Assembly: GCA_016550415.1 (NCBI GenBank) | Contig: JABXGU010000612.1 | Coordinates: 1 to 9,745, forward strand | Direction: 5' to 3' | Length of the DNA stretch: 9,745 nt | Origin: an archaeon | GTDB taxonomy: Archaea > Asgardarchaeota > Hermodarchaeia > Hermodarchaeales > Hermodarchaeaceae | Translations under genes and position numbers: made by a program | Shown here: positions 1 through 6,825 of the stretch, piece after piece | Layout: each line of letters starts with the position of its first letter | Position numbering within the stretch: position 1 is the first letter of the stretch | Notes under the pieces: generated by a model | What the model was told of the DNA's origin: nothing | Seen by the model: the letters and a program-made list of their open reading frames with translations, nothing else | Database searches by the model: none

Positions 1-2
1 AT

Positions 3-2018
3 TGGAAGCAAATACCAGCTATTGTTAGTCAAAATGAAACATTTGAAATTAATTTTCAAAAGACTACTCTTGAAATAAAATTAGAATATAGACCCTTACT
101 TTCTCCTGATTTTGGAGCGTATTTGGTTGACGAAAACGGAGTAGCAAAAAAAGAGCCTACTACTCAGATATATACTTTTAAAGGTACAATTGTTGGTGAA
201 CCAAAAAGCCGAGTTGTTATGACATTGGGTGAGAGTTGGTATGGAGGAATTATTACTACTGATAACTCAAATATTCACCTAGCAAGCCTTAGTCAATTTA
301 CTAACAAGAATCAAGATGCAGACCATTATGTGATTTTTAACGACGATAATTTCGACTATGACCAAATACCGACCTCTGGTTTAGCTAGCGATATAATTGA
401 AGAATCTAAAACATCAAAGAATGAACTAACTAATGAAAATAGACAACCAACAAAGAGCATAGGAAATGGTGAAATTTTGCAGTGTCGTGTAGCTTTAGCT
501 TGTGCACCAACTTATTTAGTCAATAATCCTTATTTTTGGAAAGAGAGAATGGTCAATGTTCTCAATATGGCTGCTGATTATTATCAAGGTCAACTTGATG
601 TTATGTTGACTGGTGCTGTAGTTATTGGATATACTACTGGATTCCTTATTACTGAAGCTTCTTCTCTACTAACTGAATTTAGGGATAGATTAAGAACAAC
701 GTATTTCCCCGATAGGCGCAATATTCCTAGGGATCTTGCCTACCTTTTTCTCGACCAGCTAATTTTTAAAGAGGGGATCGTTATTGCAGGTGCGGCTTGG
801 GAAAACTTTCAACTTAATACTGACAAGGCATATGCAATAGGGTGGCAATTTTATTTAGAAACAGATTTTGATAATTCTTATCTATTTGCACACGAGTTAG
901 GACACCTATTTGGGGGAACCCATGATAAGTATGATACGTATTGGTGGATGGGATTTCTAAAGGACACGTTTATGTATCCAACACATGAAGTATGGCATCA
1001 GTGTCCCCTTTTTTCTGATGGTAGAAATGATCAGTATAAGGATAATATCGGTAAGATTAATGGAAACTATGGTATGCGACAATATGCTGAAAGTAGACTA
1101 GTCGGATGGGATTATAAGACCTTTCCTGAAGGGAAAGGTGTTAATATTGATATGGTTGATGCACCAGCAATTCCTGGGGGGCACGCATTGCACTTAGATA
1201 CGATTGGATACAACGATTATGGATACGATTTTGTTGCCTACATCAGTAGTCAAACCTACATAGTTGGAGCCAATGGAGAAATAACGGTTAATGGTTATTT
1301 CAGACAAGATGATGCATTCTATGGATCCTTCACCTCTAGGCGTAAATCCTTTCTCTATGTTTTAAGTGAGGATACTAGTACCGTCATAAAAAGAGAGCAA
1401 ATTCTATGGCCGAGTGATTTAACTGATTGGCATTGGGTGGAAAAGACCATAACAGGTTTAATAGTTGGACAATCAGTGCGAATTGGTGTTGGAAGAATCG
1501 ATAGTTGGCAAACTGATTGGGAATTAGTCGTTGAATGGTCTTACACCAATATTATTAGCGAGTGGAATGCAAAAACCTATCCAACTGGAAGATTCATCCA
1601 TTTTACTAGCGCTTATTCTGATATATATGGTGATGGCTATCACGTAGATACAATCGGAGGTACTCAAGGTCAAGGTAGCTATCATTTCTTTGGAGTATTT
1701 TATGAAACTAAGACACTTCAAGGATCAGTAAATGATATTGATGTAAATGGCTATTTCAGACAAGATGATTCTTTTCCAGATTATCTTAAACCGGGCAGAA
1801 GGATGGTGTTTTTATATATTCTGGATCTCAACTTCAATATTGTGGATTCGTGTGAAATTCTCAACTGGGAAGACGATACAACATGGCATCATCGAATAGT
1901 ATCGATTGAAGATCTGCCTTCTGGAACTTATTATGTTGCCATAGGAAGACCAGATAGTTGGAGTACAGATTGGCAATTGACAGCTGAGTGGGTAAATATA
2001 CTAATTTCAGTGTCGTGA
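3..2018 (+). CDS. Secreted metzincin-type zinc metallopeptidase (reprolysin/M12B-like), 5' partial
   Basis: The frame is open from the first codon of the window, so the TTG at 123 is not the real start: the 40 codons before it read as continuous protein. About 671 residues are visible. The region around nt 170-290 (FKGTIVGEPKSRVVMTLGES) resembles the propeptide of M12B/reprolysin-like proteases. The catalytic part begins near nt 470 (EILQCRVALACAPTYLV). The zinc site HELGHLFGGTHD is at 891-926, fitting HExxHxxGxxHD, with His ligands and catalytic Glu intact. A Met-turn (TFMYP, Met at 972-974) follows 17 residues after the last His. Nt 1182-2003 hold two copies of a domain of about 150 residues. 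No transmembrane segment or sorting signal is seen at the C-terminus; the signal peptide, if any, is outside the window. Inferred role: an extracellular protease activated by propeptide removal. The class is secure from motifs; the substrate is unknown. Confidence 0.85.
   Translation, partial: WKQIPAIVSQNETFEINFQKTTLEIKLEYRPLLSPDFGAYLVDENGVAKKEPTTQIYTFKGTIVGEPKSRVVMTLGESWYGGIITTDNSNIHLASLSQFTNKNQDADHYVIFNDDNFDYDQIPTSGLASDIIEESKTSKNELTNENRQPTKSIGNGEILQCRVALACAPTYLVNNPYFWKERMVNVLNMAADYYQGQLDVMLTGAVVIGYTTGFLITEASSLLTEFRDRLRTTYFPDRRNIPRDLAYLFLDQLIFKEGIVIAGAAWENFQLNTDKAYAIGWQFYLETDFDNSYLFAHELGHLFGGTHDKYDTYWWMGFLKDTFMYPTHEVWHQCPLFSDGRNDQYKDNIGKINGNYGMRQYAESRLVGWDYKTFPEGKGVNIDMVDAPAIPGGHALHLDTIGYNDYGYDFVAYISSQTYIVGANGEITVNGYFRQDDAFYGSFTSRRKSFLYVLSEDTSTVIKREQILWPSDLTDWHWVEKTITGLIVGQSVRIGVGRIDSWQTDWELVVEWSYTNIISEWNAKTYPTGRFIHFTSAYSDIYGDGYHVDTIGGTQGQGSYHFFGVFYETKTLQGSVNDIDVNGYFRQDDSFPDYLKPGRRMVFLYILDLNFNIVDSCEILNWEDDTTWHHRIVSIEDLPSGTYYVAIGRPDSWSTDWQLTAEWVNILISVS
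1182..2003 (+). repeat. Tandem duplicated C-terminal domain of the metallopeptidase
   Basis: Two copies lie at about 1182-1553 and 1593-2003. Each begins near a (H/Y)xxDTIG motif, carries NGYFRQDD at 1290-1313 and 1746-1769, and ends in GRxDSWxTDWxLxxEW at 1491-1538 and 1944-1991. The spacing between the last two motifs is 201 nt in copy 1 and 198 nt in copy 2, so this is a true domain duplication with a period of about 151 residues. The alternation of aromatic and polar residues suggests a beta-sandwich accessory domain for binding a surface or substrate (inference). I do not recognise the family. Confidence 0.8.
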
Positions 2019-2156
2019 AAAGCCGAGACTTTAAAAATAAAATAAAGACTGAATACACTTTGTCCAATGGCACAAGCAAAACAATTTCATATGCCCACAT
2101 TAAGAAATATTTGTAGAGTCCAATCACCAGTTCAAGCTTTACCGATTCTCTTAAAT

Positions 2157-2336
2157 TTACTTTTTGATTTCTCTAAATTTATATCGGATTGCTTTTCTAA
2201 CAGCAGATATGGCAAGCAAGTAGAGTATCTCCCAAACTATCTCTTTCGCAAATACAAATCAAAGTAGCTCACCTGTTATGGTTTCATTCAAAAAGAATAG
2301 AAGTACAAATGAAATTAGATCATCTGAAAAAACCAT
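2157..2336 (-). pseudogene. Short ORF interrupted by an in-frame TGA
   Basis: Reading from ATG at 2336 gives 25 residues (MVFSDDLISFVLLFFLNETI then TGELL). A TGA follows at 2259-2261, then 33 more in-frame residues ending EIVWEILYLLAISAVRKAIR and YKFREIKK before TAA at 2157-2159. Both halves look protein-like and hydrophobic/amphipathic. The flanking residues would suit a Trp codon TGG mutated to TGA. The product resembles a small membrane protein, but I recognise no family. It may be a dead gene, a sequencing error, or chance in AT-rich DNA. Confidence 0.3.
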
Positions 2337-2373
2337 TTCTACTAGTTATTGTCTAAAGTTTGCTGCCATTTTG

Positions 2374-2545
2374 TTAAAGCCCTCTAAGCAAGTCTTCAAT
2401 ATAGCAATTGTTCTCCTTTAGTGATTTATGAAATTATTCAACTCTGAAAATCTTCTAGGAGAATCTGGCGATGTATGAATATATCATAGGGAAGTTGGAC
2501 AATAATTGAGTTCGGTTCACGTCCCTTTACATATTTTTTAGTTAC
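2374..2545 (-). pseudogene. Protein-like sequence after the TAG, with a likely frameshift
   Basis: This directly continues the frame of the 58-codon ORF beyond its TAG. It encodes 35 residues including GREPNSIIVQLPYDIFIHRQ before a TGA at 2438-2440. Adjacent to that TGA another minus frame opens and encodes 19 residues (FHKSLKENNCYIEDLLRGL) ending in TAA. Nonsense plus frameshift in consecutive protein-like segments is the pattern of gene decay. Other genes here (argF, tatD) end in TAG, so TAG works as an ordinary stop in this genome. Confidence 0.3.
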
Positions 2546-2722
2546 CTACTTGTGCTTCTTTAATGCCTCTTCTTCGCTTTCTGCGCGAATTATGTATTCT
2601 CTCACAGTACTATCCTGTTTCCTAGCGTCATCCCACTCCGCACAGCCAATAAATATTTTTGGATATAAAATCCCATCTGCTGCTAAAGTAGTACTAACCT
2701 TTTCCTTCCTACCGCCTGCCAA
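2546..2722 (-). CDS. Small hypothetical protein (58 aa), possibly the front of a broken gene
   Basis: From TTG at 2722 the frame encodes 58 residues: a basic start (AGGRKEKVSTT), a middle GILYPKIFIGCAEWDDARKQ and an acidic/basic helical end (EYIIRAESEEEALKKHK), then TAG at 2546-2548. The composition is clearly more protein-like than the antisense ORF over the same bases. Only a weak GGGGAAG precedes the TTG. The same frame continues after the TAG for 35 codons (VTKKYVKGREPNSIIVQLPY and on) to a TGA at 2438-2440. A second frame then carries FHKSLKENNCYIEDLLRGL to TAA at 2374-2376. This fits either a real small protein or the front part of a decayed gene of about 115 residues. No family is recognised. 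Confidence 0.4.
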   Translation of the reverse strand: MAGGRKEKVSTTLAADGILYPKIFIGCAEWDDARKQDSTVREYIIRAESEEEALKKHK

Positions 2723-2933
2723 TTACTTCCCCATTATATATTCTTAGAAAATTTTAGTAAATGCATATCTCATTCCGATTCCTCTAGAATTATTATTCGT
2801 AACTAATTTCTAAAGACTACCTCCCAATCCTTCAAATATTAACGACGCTTTGAAAAATCCTGATGTTGTTATTGTATGTGTGTTATTAAAAAAGGGATTG
2901 AGCATCAGAAGATCTAGTAGTTGTTACAAGGGT

Positions 2934-2960
2934 CGCCTAACTAGTTTGGCAAGTTAGGTG
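2934..2960 (-). terminator. Hairpin downstream of argF (distal)
   Basis: Arms 2934-2942 and 2952-2960 pair over 9 bp (CCTAACT/AGTTAGG core perfect, one G-U outside it) around a 9-nt loop. It lies 37 nt beyond the argF stop and follows a second hairpin. No U-run follows at once; the nearest T6 on the minus strand is near 2890. It is a possible transcript-end or 3'-stabilising structure. Confidence 0.35.
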
Positions 2961-2964
2961 AATT

Positions 2965-2996
2965 GAGAGGAATCCACTTCTGGGTGGAATTCTCTT
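2965..2996 (-). terminator. Hairpin immediately downstream of argF (proximal)
   Basis: Arms 2966-2977 and 2984-2995 pair over 12 positions with a single mismatch and one G-U around a 6-nt loop. The structure starts one base after the argF TAG at 2997-2999. The position suggests a 3'-end structure of the argF mRNA. It lacks a following U-tract, so it is not a classic intrinsic terminator. Confidence 0.4.
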
Positions 2997-4013
2997 CTAT
3001 TTGGTGTCGCCCATAGTGAGGGCAAGTAGACCTTTCTGTAGGTGTAGACGGTTTTCTGCTTCGTCGAAGATAACACTCTGTTTGCTATCAACAACCTCAT
3101 CAGTAGCTTCCTCACCACGAAAGACTGGTAGACAGTGCATGAAAATTGCATCTTTGCTGGCATGAGCCATACGCTCGGAGTTGCAAATCCAGTCCCTATA
3201 CTTTTCGTGCATTTTAGCCTCTGTTTCTTCACCGAGTTTGTCTATGCCGATCGATGCACATTTAGCGCTCATCCACGAACGAGGATAAATCACATGAGCG
3301 CCATTATAGGCTTCTTCAATGTCGTTGGTAATTGTGAAGGATCCACCGGATTCGTCGGCATTCTTCCTACACCAGCCCATTATCTCTGAGTCTAGCTCAA
3401 AGCCGGGAGGATGGGCTAGGACGACGTCCATACCAAATCGGGCAGCTGTTAGCACTGCACTCTGAACGCTGCACCAAGAGCGCGCATGACGACTGTACGC
3501 CCAGCTGAAAACGAACTTTTTACCCTGGATTTTTGGAAAATTTTCTTGCACGGTCATAAGGTCAGTAAGAGACTGGCAGGGATGAAATTTATCATCCGCC
3601 ATGTTGGTAATAGGTATTTTGGCCCATTTTGCGTATTCTCGGAGGACTTGGTTGCCGCGTCCATATACGTATCCGACTGCTTTTTCGAGGATGCGGATTC
3701 CTATGCCGTGTCCGTAGCGTTCGAGTGTGCATGCTGTGTCTTGGATGCTTTCGCCTTCGCCAATGCGCATTGTGCCTGGTTCTAGGAATTGGGCGTGTCC
3801 GCCGAGTTCTGTTAGTGCTGATTCGAAGCTTGCGCGGGTTCTTGTTGAGGTGTTATAGAATAGCATGAAGAAGGTTTTGTCTTTGAGTAGGTGGGGACAT
3901 TTGCCTACTTTGGTTTTCTGTTTTAGGTCCTTGGAAAATTTTAGTACAGTTTCAAGTTCTTCGCGTGTCCATTCTTGTGTTGTAATCATATCGCGTCCGC
4001 GCAGATCAATCAT
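2997..4013 (-). CDS. argF: Ornithine carbamoyltransferase-like enzyme (YgeW/knotted-type relative)
   Basis: Transcarbamylases transfer carbamoyl from carbamoyl phosphate to an amino group; ornithine gives citrulline in cytoplasmic arginine synthesis. The start is ATG 4013 (MIDLRGRDMITTQEW), because AGGTGA lies 8 nt upstream (4022-4027) and gives a normal 338 residues. The longer frame to 4136 would run into the divergent gene. Visible motifs are STRTR (56-60, carbamoyl-phosphate site), HPCQ (144-147), FMHCLP (291-296) and a typical C-terminus (SVIFDEAENRLH). The middle (FSWAYS, RFGMDVVLAHPPGFEL, IYPRSW, DWICNSERM) resembles the YgeW-type branch more than classic OTC, and the usual DxxxSMG ornithine loop is absent. 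The carbamoyltransferase assignment is firm; ornithine as substrate is likely but not proven. The gene is monocistronic, with hairpins after its stop. Confidence 0.85.
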   Translation of the reverse strand: MIDLRGRDMITTQEWTREELETVLKFSKDLKQKTKVGKCPHLLKDKTFFMLFYNTSTRTRASFESALTELGGHAQFLEPGTMRIGEGESIQDTACTLERYGHGIGIRILEKAVGYVYGRGNQVLREYAKWAKIPITNMADDKFHPCQSLTDLMTVQENFPKIQGKKFVFSWAYSRHARSWCSVQSAVLTAARFGMDVVLAHPPGFELDSEIMGWCRKNADESGGSFTITNDIEEAYNGAHVIYPRSWMSAKCASIGIDKLGEETEAKMHEKYRDWICNSERMAHASKDAIFMHCLPVFRGEEATDEVVDSKQSVIFDEAENRLHLQKGLLALTMGDTK

Positions 4014-4109
4014 CTTATTTTTCACCTGAAGATACGACTTTATGAAGGCGGGTATAGGCAAAGCCTTTTGAAGTTTTCGTGGTGTTGCTATCAGCGTAGG
4101 GTTTTGACA
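4014..4109. promoter_or_regulatory. Divergent argF/tatD promoter region
   Basis: These 96 bp separate two divergent starts and must hold both promoters. The argF Shine-Dalgarno (AGGTGA on the minus strand) is at 4022-4027. TATA-like candidates are weak: CTTTATG near 4038-4044 for tatD, and CCTATACC (minus strand) around 4052-4059 for argF. I cannot pick out an operator. Confidence 0.4.
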
Positions 4110-4892
4110 TTGGAACTCTTTGACACTCATTCGCATTTGGAAATGCCACGGCTCTTTCCTTCCGCGTCAAAGATTGTGGACCGAGCACGAAAGGCAGGTG
4201 TTATTGGCATTATTGTTAGTGCCATTGAACCAAAATTTTATCCTAAGGTACTTGATTTGACCAAGAGGTTTCCTGGCTTTGTTTTTGCTACCTTTGGTCT
4301 TCATCCTCCACAGGCTACGCCAAAGATGGTGGGCGAGTGTGTTCGTTTGATAAGGGAGCATGTTGACCAAATTGTGGCTATTGGTGAGGTGGGACTTGAT
4401 TATTATTGGGTGAAGGATGCGAAGCTTCGAGAGTATCAGAGTCAAGCATTTACTGAGTTCATCAGGTTGGCTGCAGAGGTGGACTTGCCCATAGTGGTGC
4501 ATTCCCGTGATGCAGAATTTGATGCGATAAAAGTCCTAAGAGAGGAGGGAGGAACGCGTGTTCAACTGCACTGTTTTAATAATCCTGATTTTGTCAATGA
4601 AGCAGCGACAAAAAGTTGGTACATGAGTGTACCAACCAGTGTGGTTACACGTAACAGAATGCAGCGCGTAGCTTCAGCTATGCCACTTGATAATATGCTT
4701 CTTGAGACCGACGCTCCCTATCTTTCTCCATTTCCTAGTCAACAGAATGAGTCTTCCAATCTTCCCCATTCTGCTGTTAAGATTGCTGAGCTTAAAGAGA
4801 CGACTCCAGAAAGGGTAGCTGAGAAAACGACAGAAAATGCCCTAGCTTTGTTTAATCTGGAAAGGAGTCAGGATGGGCTTCGACGTCGCTAG
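4110..4892 (+). CDS. tatD: TatD-family metal-dependent hydrolase (putative DNase)
   Basis: This is an amidohydrolase-fold enzyme of the TatD family, whose characterised members are Mg-dependent 3'-5' exonucleases; some act in DNA repair or cell-death DNA breakdown. From TTG 4110 it has 260 residues, the usual family length. The metal ligands are all visible: DTHSH (His7, His9), GEVGLDYYW (Glu93), PIVVHSRD (His131), QLHCF (His154) and LLETDAPYLSPFP (Asp201). TTG 4104 is two codons upstream and equally possible. A GTAGGG element at 4095-4100 is better spaced for 4110. The frame extends back to 3975, but that would overlap argF and lacks family-like residues. The end is convergent with glmS, 16 bp away. 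The family is sure; the physiological substrate is not. Confidence 0.88.
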   Translation: MELFDTHSHLEMPRLFPSASKIVDRARKAGVIGIIVSAIEPKFYPKVLDLTKRFPGFVFATFGLHPPQATPKMVGECVRLIREHVDQIVAIGEVGLDYYWVKDAKLREYQSQAFTEFIRLAAEVDLPIVVHSRDAEFDAIKVLREEGGTRVQLHCFNNPDFVNEAATKSWYMSVPTSVVTRNRMQRVASAMPLDNMLLETDAPYLSPFPSQQNESSNLPHSAVKIAELKETTPERVAEKTTENALALFNLERSQDGLRRR

Positions 4893-4908
4893 CCACTAGA
4901 TTTCAGGA

Positions 4909-6735
4909 TTAGCGAACGGTTAGTGTTTTACTGATATTCTTTGGGTAATCAGGATCTATGCCCTTGTATACTGCAAGATGATAGGCAAGGAGCTGGAGAG
5001 GAATGGCTTGGAGTATGGGGCTAATGTAACGGTTTGATTTGGGTATGGAAAGGTAATCTACCTCAGCAACATAGCGGCGAAGAAGAGGATGCGGCTCAGC
5101 GGCTAATATGATTCTGGCACCTCGACACTCGACCTCAGCAAGATGATTGACTAGCTGTTCTTCATCTTCAGGTGCAATAGCGAATATGATTGGGTATTTA
5201 TCCCCAACGATACTCAGGGGACCATGTTTGAATTCGCTGGAATACATGCCATCAGCTACGATGTAGCAGACTTCTTTGATTTTTAGGGCGCCTTCTAATG
5301 CGACGCCATGACTTAGACCATATCCTAGTACATAGAGGTGGGGATTTCGAGCGAGGAAGGGGGCAAGGTTACGGGCTTTCATAGTTGAAGTAGCGATGGT
5401 CTGTTCAATTAGGTCTGGAAGGCGTGTTTGTAGATAATCTAGGATAGTTTCTCCTGTTTTTTGTTTGAGTGTACCTTGACGAAGCCCTATATGGGTGGCA
5501 AGGTAATTGAAGAGGGTGACCTGGCTTGTATAGGTTTTAGTGGCTGGGACGCTGATTTCAAAACCGCAGCCAAGGGGTAGATACAAGTCACTGAGATTTG
5601 TGAGTGTGGATCCTAGTACATTGACGACGCTCAAAATGCGAGCGTTACGTTCACGGCAATAGTGGGCAACATCCATTACATCCTTGGTTTCCCCACTTTG
5701 ACTGACACAGACGATAGTATCGTCTTCATGAATTGATTTGCCATATAGGGAGATGAATTGGCCGCCTATGACAGGAACAGCGGGTATCCCTGCCAATTCA
5801 TTGAGATAATAGCTAGCGACCACTGTAGCATGGTAGCTTGACCCACATGCCACAAAGAACAAGCGTTTTGCTTTGGTGAGGGCATCCTCAAAATTTGTGA
5901 TGTATGGTTCACGGATTGCGTTGAAGAGGCTCCGAACACTACTAACCTGCTCATGGATTTCCTTGAGCATAAAATGAGGATAGCCGCCCTTCTGAGCAAC
6001 ACGAATGTCAGCGTCAGAAATGTATGTAGCTCTTTCAATCACAGTGTCATCAGCAATGTTGCGAATTTCTATGTTTTCTGGTGATAGAATGACCATTTCG
6101 CCATCATGAATGTTAAGTATGCGTCGAGTAACTGGAAGAATACTTGGTAAATCGCTACTCACGCAGGTTTCCCCTTCACCGATTCCTGCAAATAGGCTGG
6201 ACCCCATTTTTACAGCATATACTTTGTCATCATCCTCATTCATAATTGTAAAGGAATAGTCACCTTTTAGATCGCTGCAGCCCTTCCGAATCGCTTCCAC
6301 AATATCGGATGTCTTATCGTAATAGCGCTCCACCGCATGAACACAGATTTCTCCATCATTCATACTTCTGATAGTGTGGCCTTCCTTTGTGTATTGTTCC
6401 TTTAGGGGTAGGAAGTTGACAATGTTTCCATTGTGGGCGCCGCATAGATCTTCATCGCAATCAAAATGTGGTTGGGCGTTGATTTTACTTGGTGCTCCGA
6501 AGGTTGCCCATCTAAGTTGCGCGATTCCCTTTGACCCAAGCATTTCAGCTAATCGGAGTTTTGTAGCTACTTCGTCAAATTTTCCTTTGTCCTTGCGTAG
6601 TTGGATTTTCCCCTTATGTACGGTTGCTACACCTACGGTATCATAGCCTCGGTATGTGAGTTTTTCTGAGCACTCGACAAGGATTTTTCCAATGTCTGTG
6701 CGCCAATTACTAGTTATTCCGAAGATACCGCACAC
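4909..6735 (-). CDS. glmS: Glutamine--fructose-6-phosphate aminotransferase (isomerising)
   Basis: GlmS makes glucosamine-6-phosphate from fructose-6-phosphate and glutamine, the first step towards UDP-GlcNAc for glycans. At 608 residues it nearly matches the 609 of E. coli. The start is GTG 6735 with AGGAGC 8 nt upstream (6744-6749), giving MCGIFG, so Cys2 becomes the N-terminal nucleophile. The glutaminase domain (about 2-240) shows YRGYDT, LRWATFG (74-80), HNGNIVN (101-107) and Asp127. Two SIS domains follow: ACGSSYHA (296-303) with SQSGET (345-350), and GYGLSHGVALEGALKIKE (471-488). Lys485, Glu488, His504 and Lys603 fall at the same numbers as the E. coli isomerase residues. The C-terminus ISKTLTVR is typical. 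One oddity is that His77 of E. coli is Phe79 here. It probably has its own promoter. Confidence 0.96.
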   Translation of the reverse strand: MCGIFGITSNWRTDIGKILVECSEKLTYRGYDTVGVATVHKGKIQLRKDKGKFDEVATKLRLAEMLGSKGIAQLRWATFGAPSKINAQPHFDCDEDLCGAHNGNIVNFLPLKEQYTKEGHTIRSMNDGEICVHAVERYYDKTSDIVEAIRKGCSDLKGDYSFTIMNEDDDKVYAVKMGSSLFAGIGEGETCVSSDLPSILPVTRRILNIHDGEMVILSPENIEIRNIADDTVIERATYISDADIRVAQKGGYPHFMLKEIHEQVSSVRSLFNAIREPYITNFEDALTKAKRLFFVACGSSYHATVVASYYLNELAGIPAVPVIGGQFISLYGKSIHEDDTIVCVSQSGETKDVMDVAHYCRERNARILSVVNVLGSTLTNLSDLYLPLGCGFEISVPATKTYTSQVTLFNYLATHIGLRQGTLKQKTGETILDYLQTRLPDLIEQTIATSTMKARNLAPFLARNPHLYVLGYGLSHGVALEGALKIKEVCYIVADGMYSSEFKHGPLSIVGDKYPIIFAIAPEDEEQLVNHLAEVECRGARIILAAEPHPLLRRYVAEVDYLSIPKSNRYISPILQAIPLQLLAYHLAVYKGIDPDYPKNISKTLTVR

Positions 6736-6780
6736 TTCGTGTCGCTCCTATGGCTGGCTCAACATGGTGGAAAGGTTTAA

Positions 6781-6821
6781 CTGTGTTTCTCTGTGTTTAG
6801 AGGATATTCTCTTCTGTGTTT
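6781..6821. repeat. Three CTGTGTTT direct repeats around a near-palindrome upstream of glmS
   Basis: CTGTGTTT occurs at 6781-6788, 6791-6798 and 6814-6821 (AAACACAG in glmS orientation). Between the second and third copies lies AGAGGATATTCTCT (6799-6812), an inverted repeat apart from one G-T pair. The cluster covers the expected glmS transcription start and 5' leader. It may be a regulator-binding array or an RNA element (inference). Confidence 0.5.
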
Positions 6822-6825
6822 TACT

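Larger units (their letters stand above)
2019..2996. other. Long stretch without an intact recognisable gene
   Basis: This 978-bp AT-rich gap separates the metallopeptidase from the 3' end of argF. The + strand shows only short ORFs with unlikely composition. The minus strand has protein-like segments at 2157-2336 and 2374-2722, broken by stops and a frame change and listed separately. Positions 2934-2996 hold two hairpins next to the argF stop. I see nothing in 2019-2156 or 2740-2930 beyond AT-rich sequence with a T6 run on the minus strand near 2890. Confidence 0.6.

Noticed and set aside
1861..2127. Minus-strand ORF of 88 codons at the end of the metallopeptidase
   Set aside because: It is largely antisense to the second conserved C-terminal domain, whose frame is clearly real.
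2067..2267. Plus-strand ORF of 66 codons in the gap
   Set aside because: Composition is poor and no ribosome site precedes it; the minus strand over the same bases is more protein-like.
2546..2548. Pyrrolysine-encoding TAG
   Set aside because: argF and tatD use TAG as a normal stop and nothing in the window suggests Pyl machinery; kept only as a remote option.
2550..2747. Plus-strand ORF of 65 codons
   Set aside because: It is antisense to the minus ORF at 2546-2722, which has far better protein character.
3486..3868. Plus-strand ORFs within argF
   Set aside because: They are shadows of the argF reading frame, which shows all family motifs.
4014..4136. N-terminal extension of argF to an ATG at 4136
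   Set aside because: It would overlap the tatD start, the residues do not look like a carbamoyltransferase, and AGGTGA points to ATG 4013.
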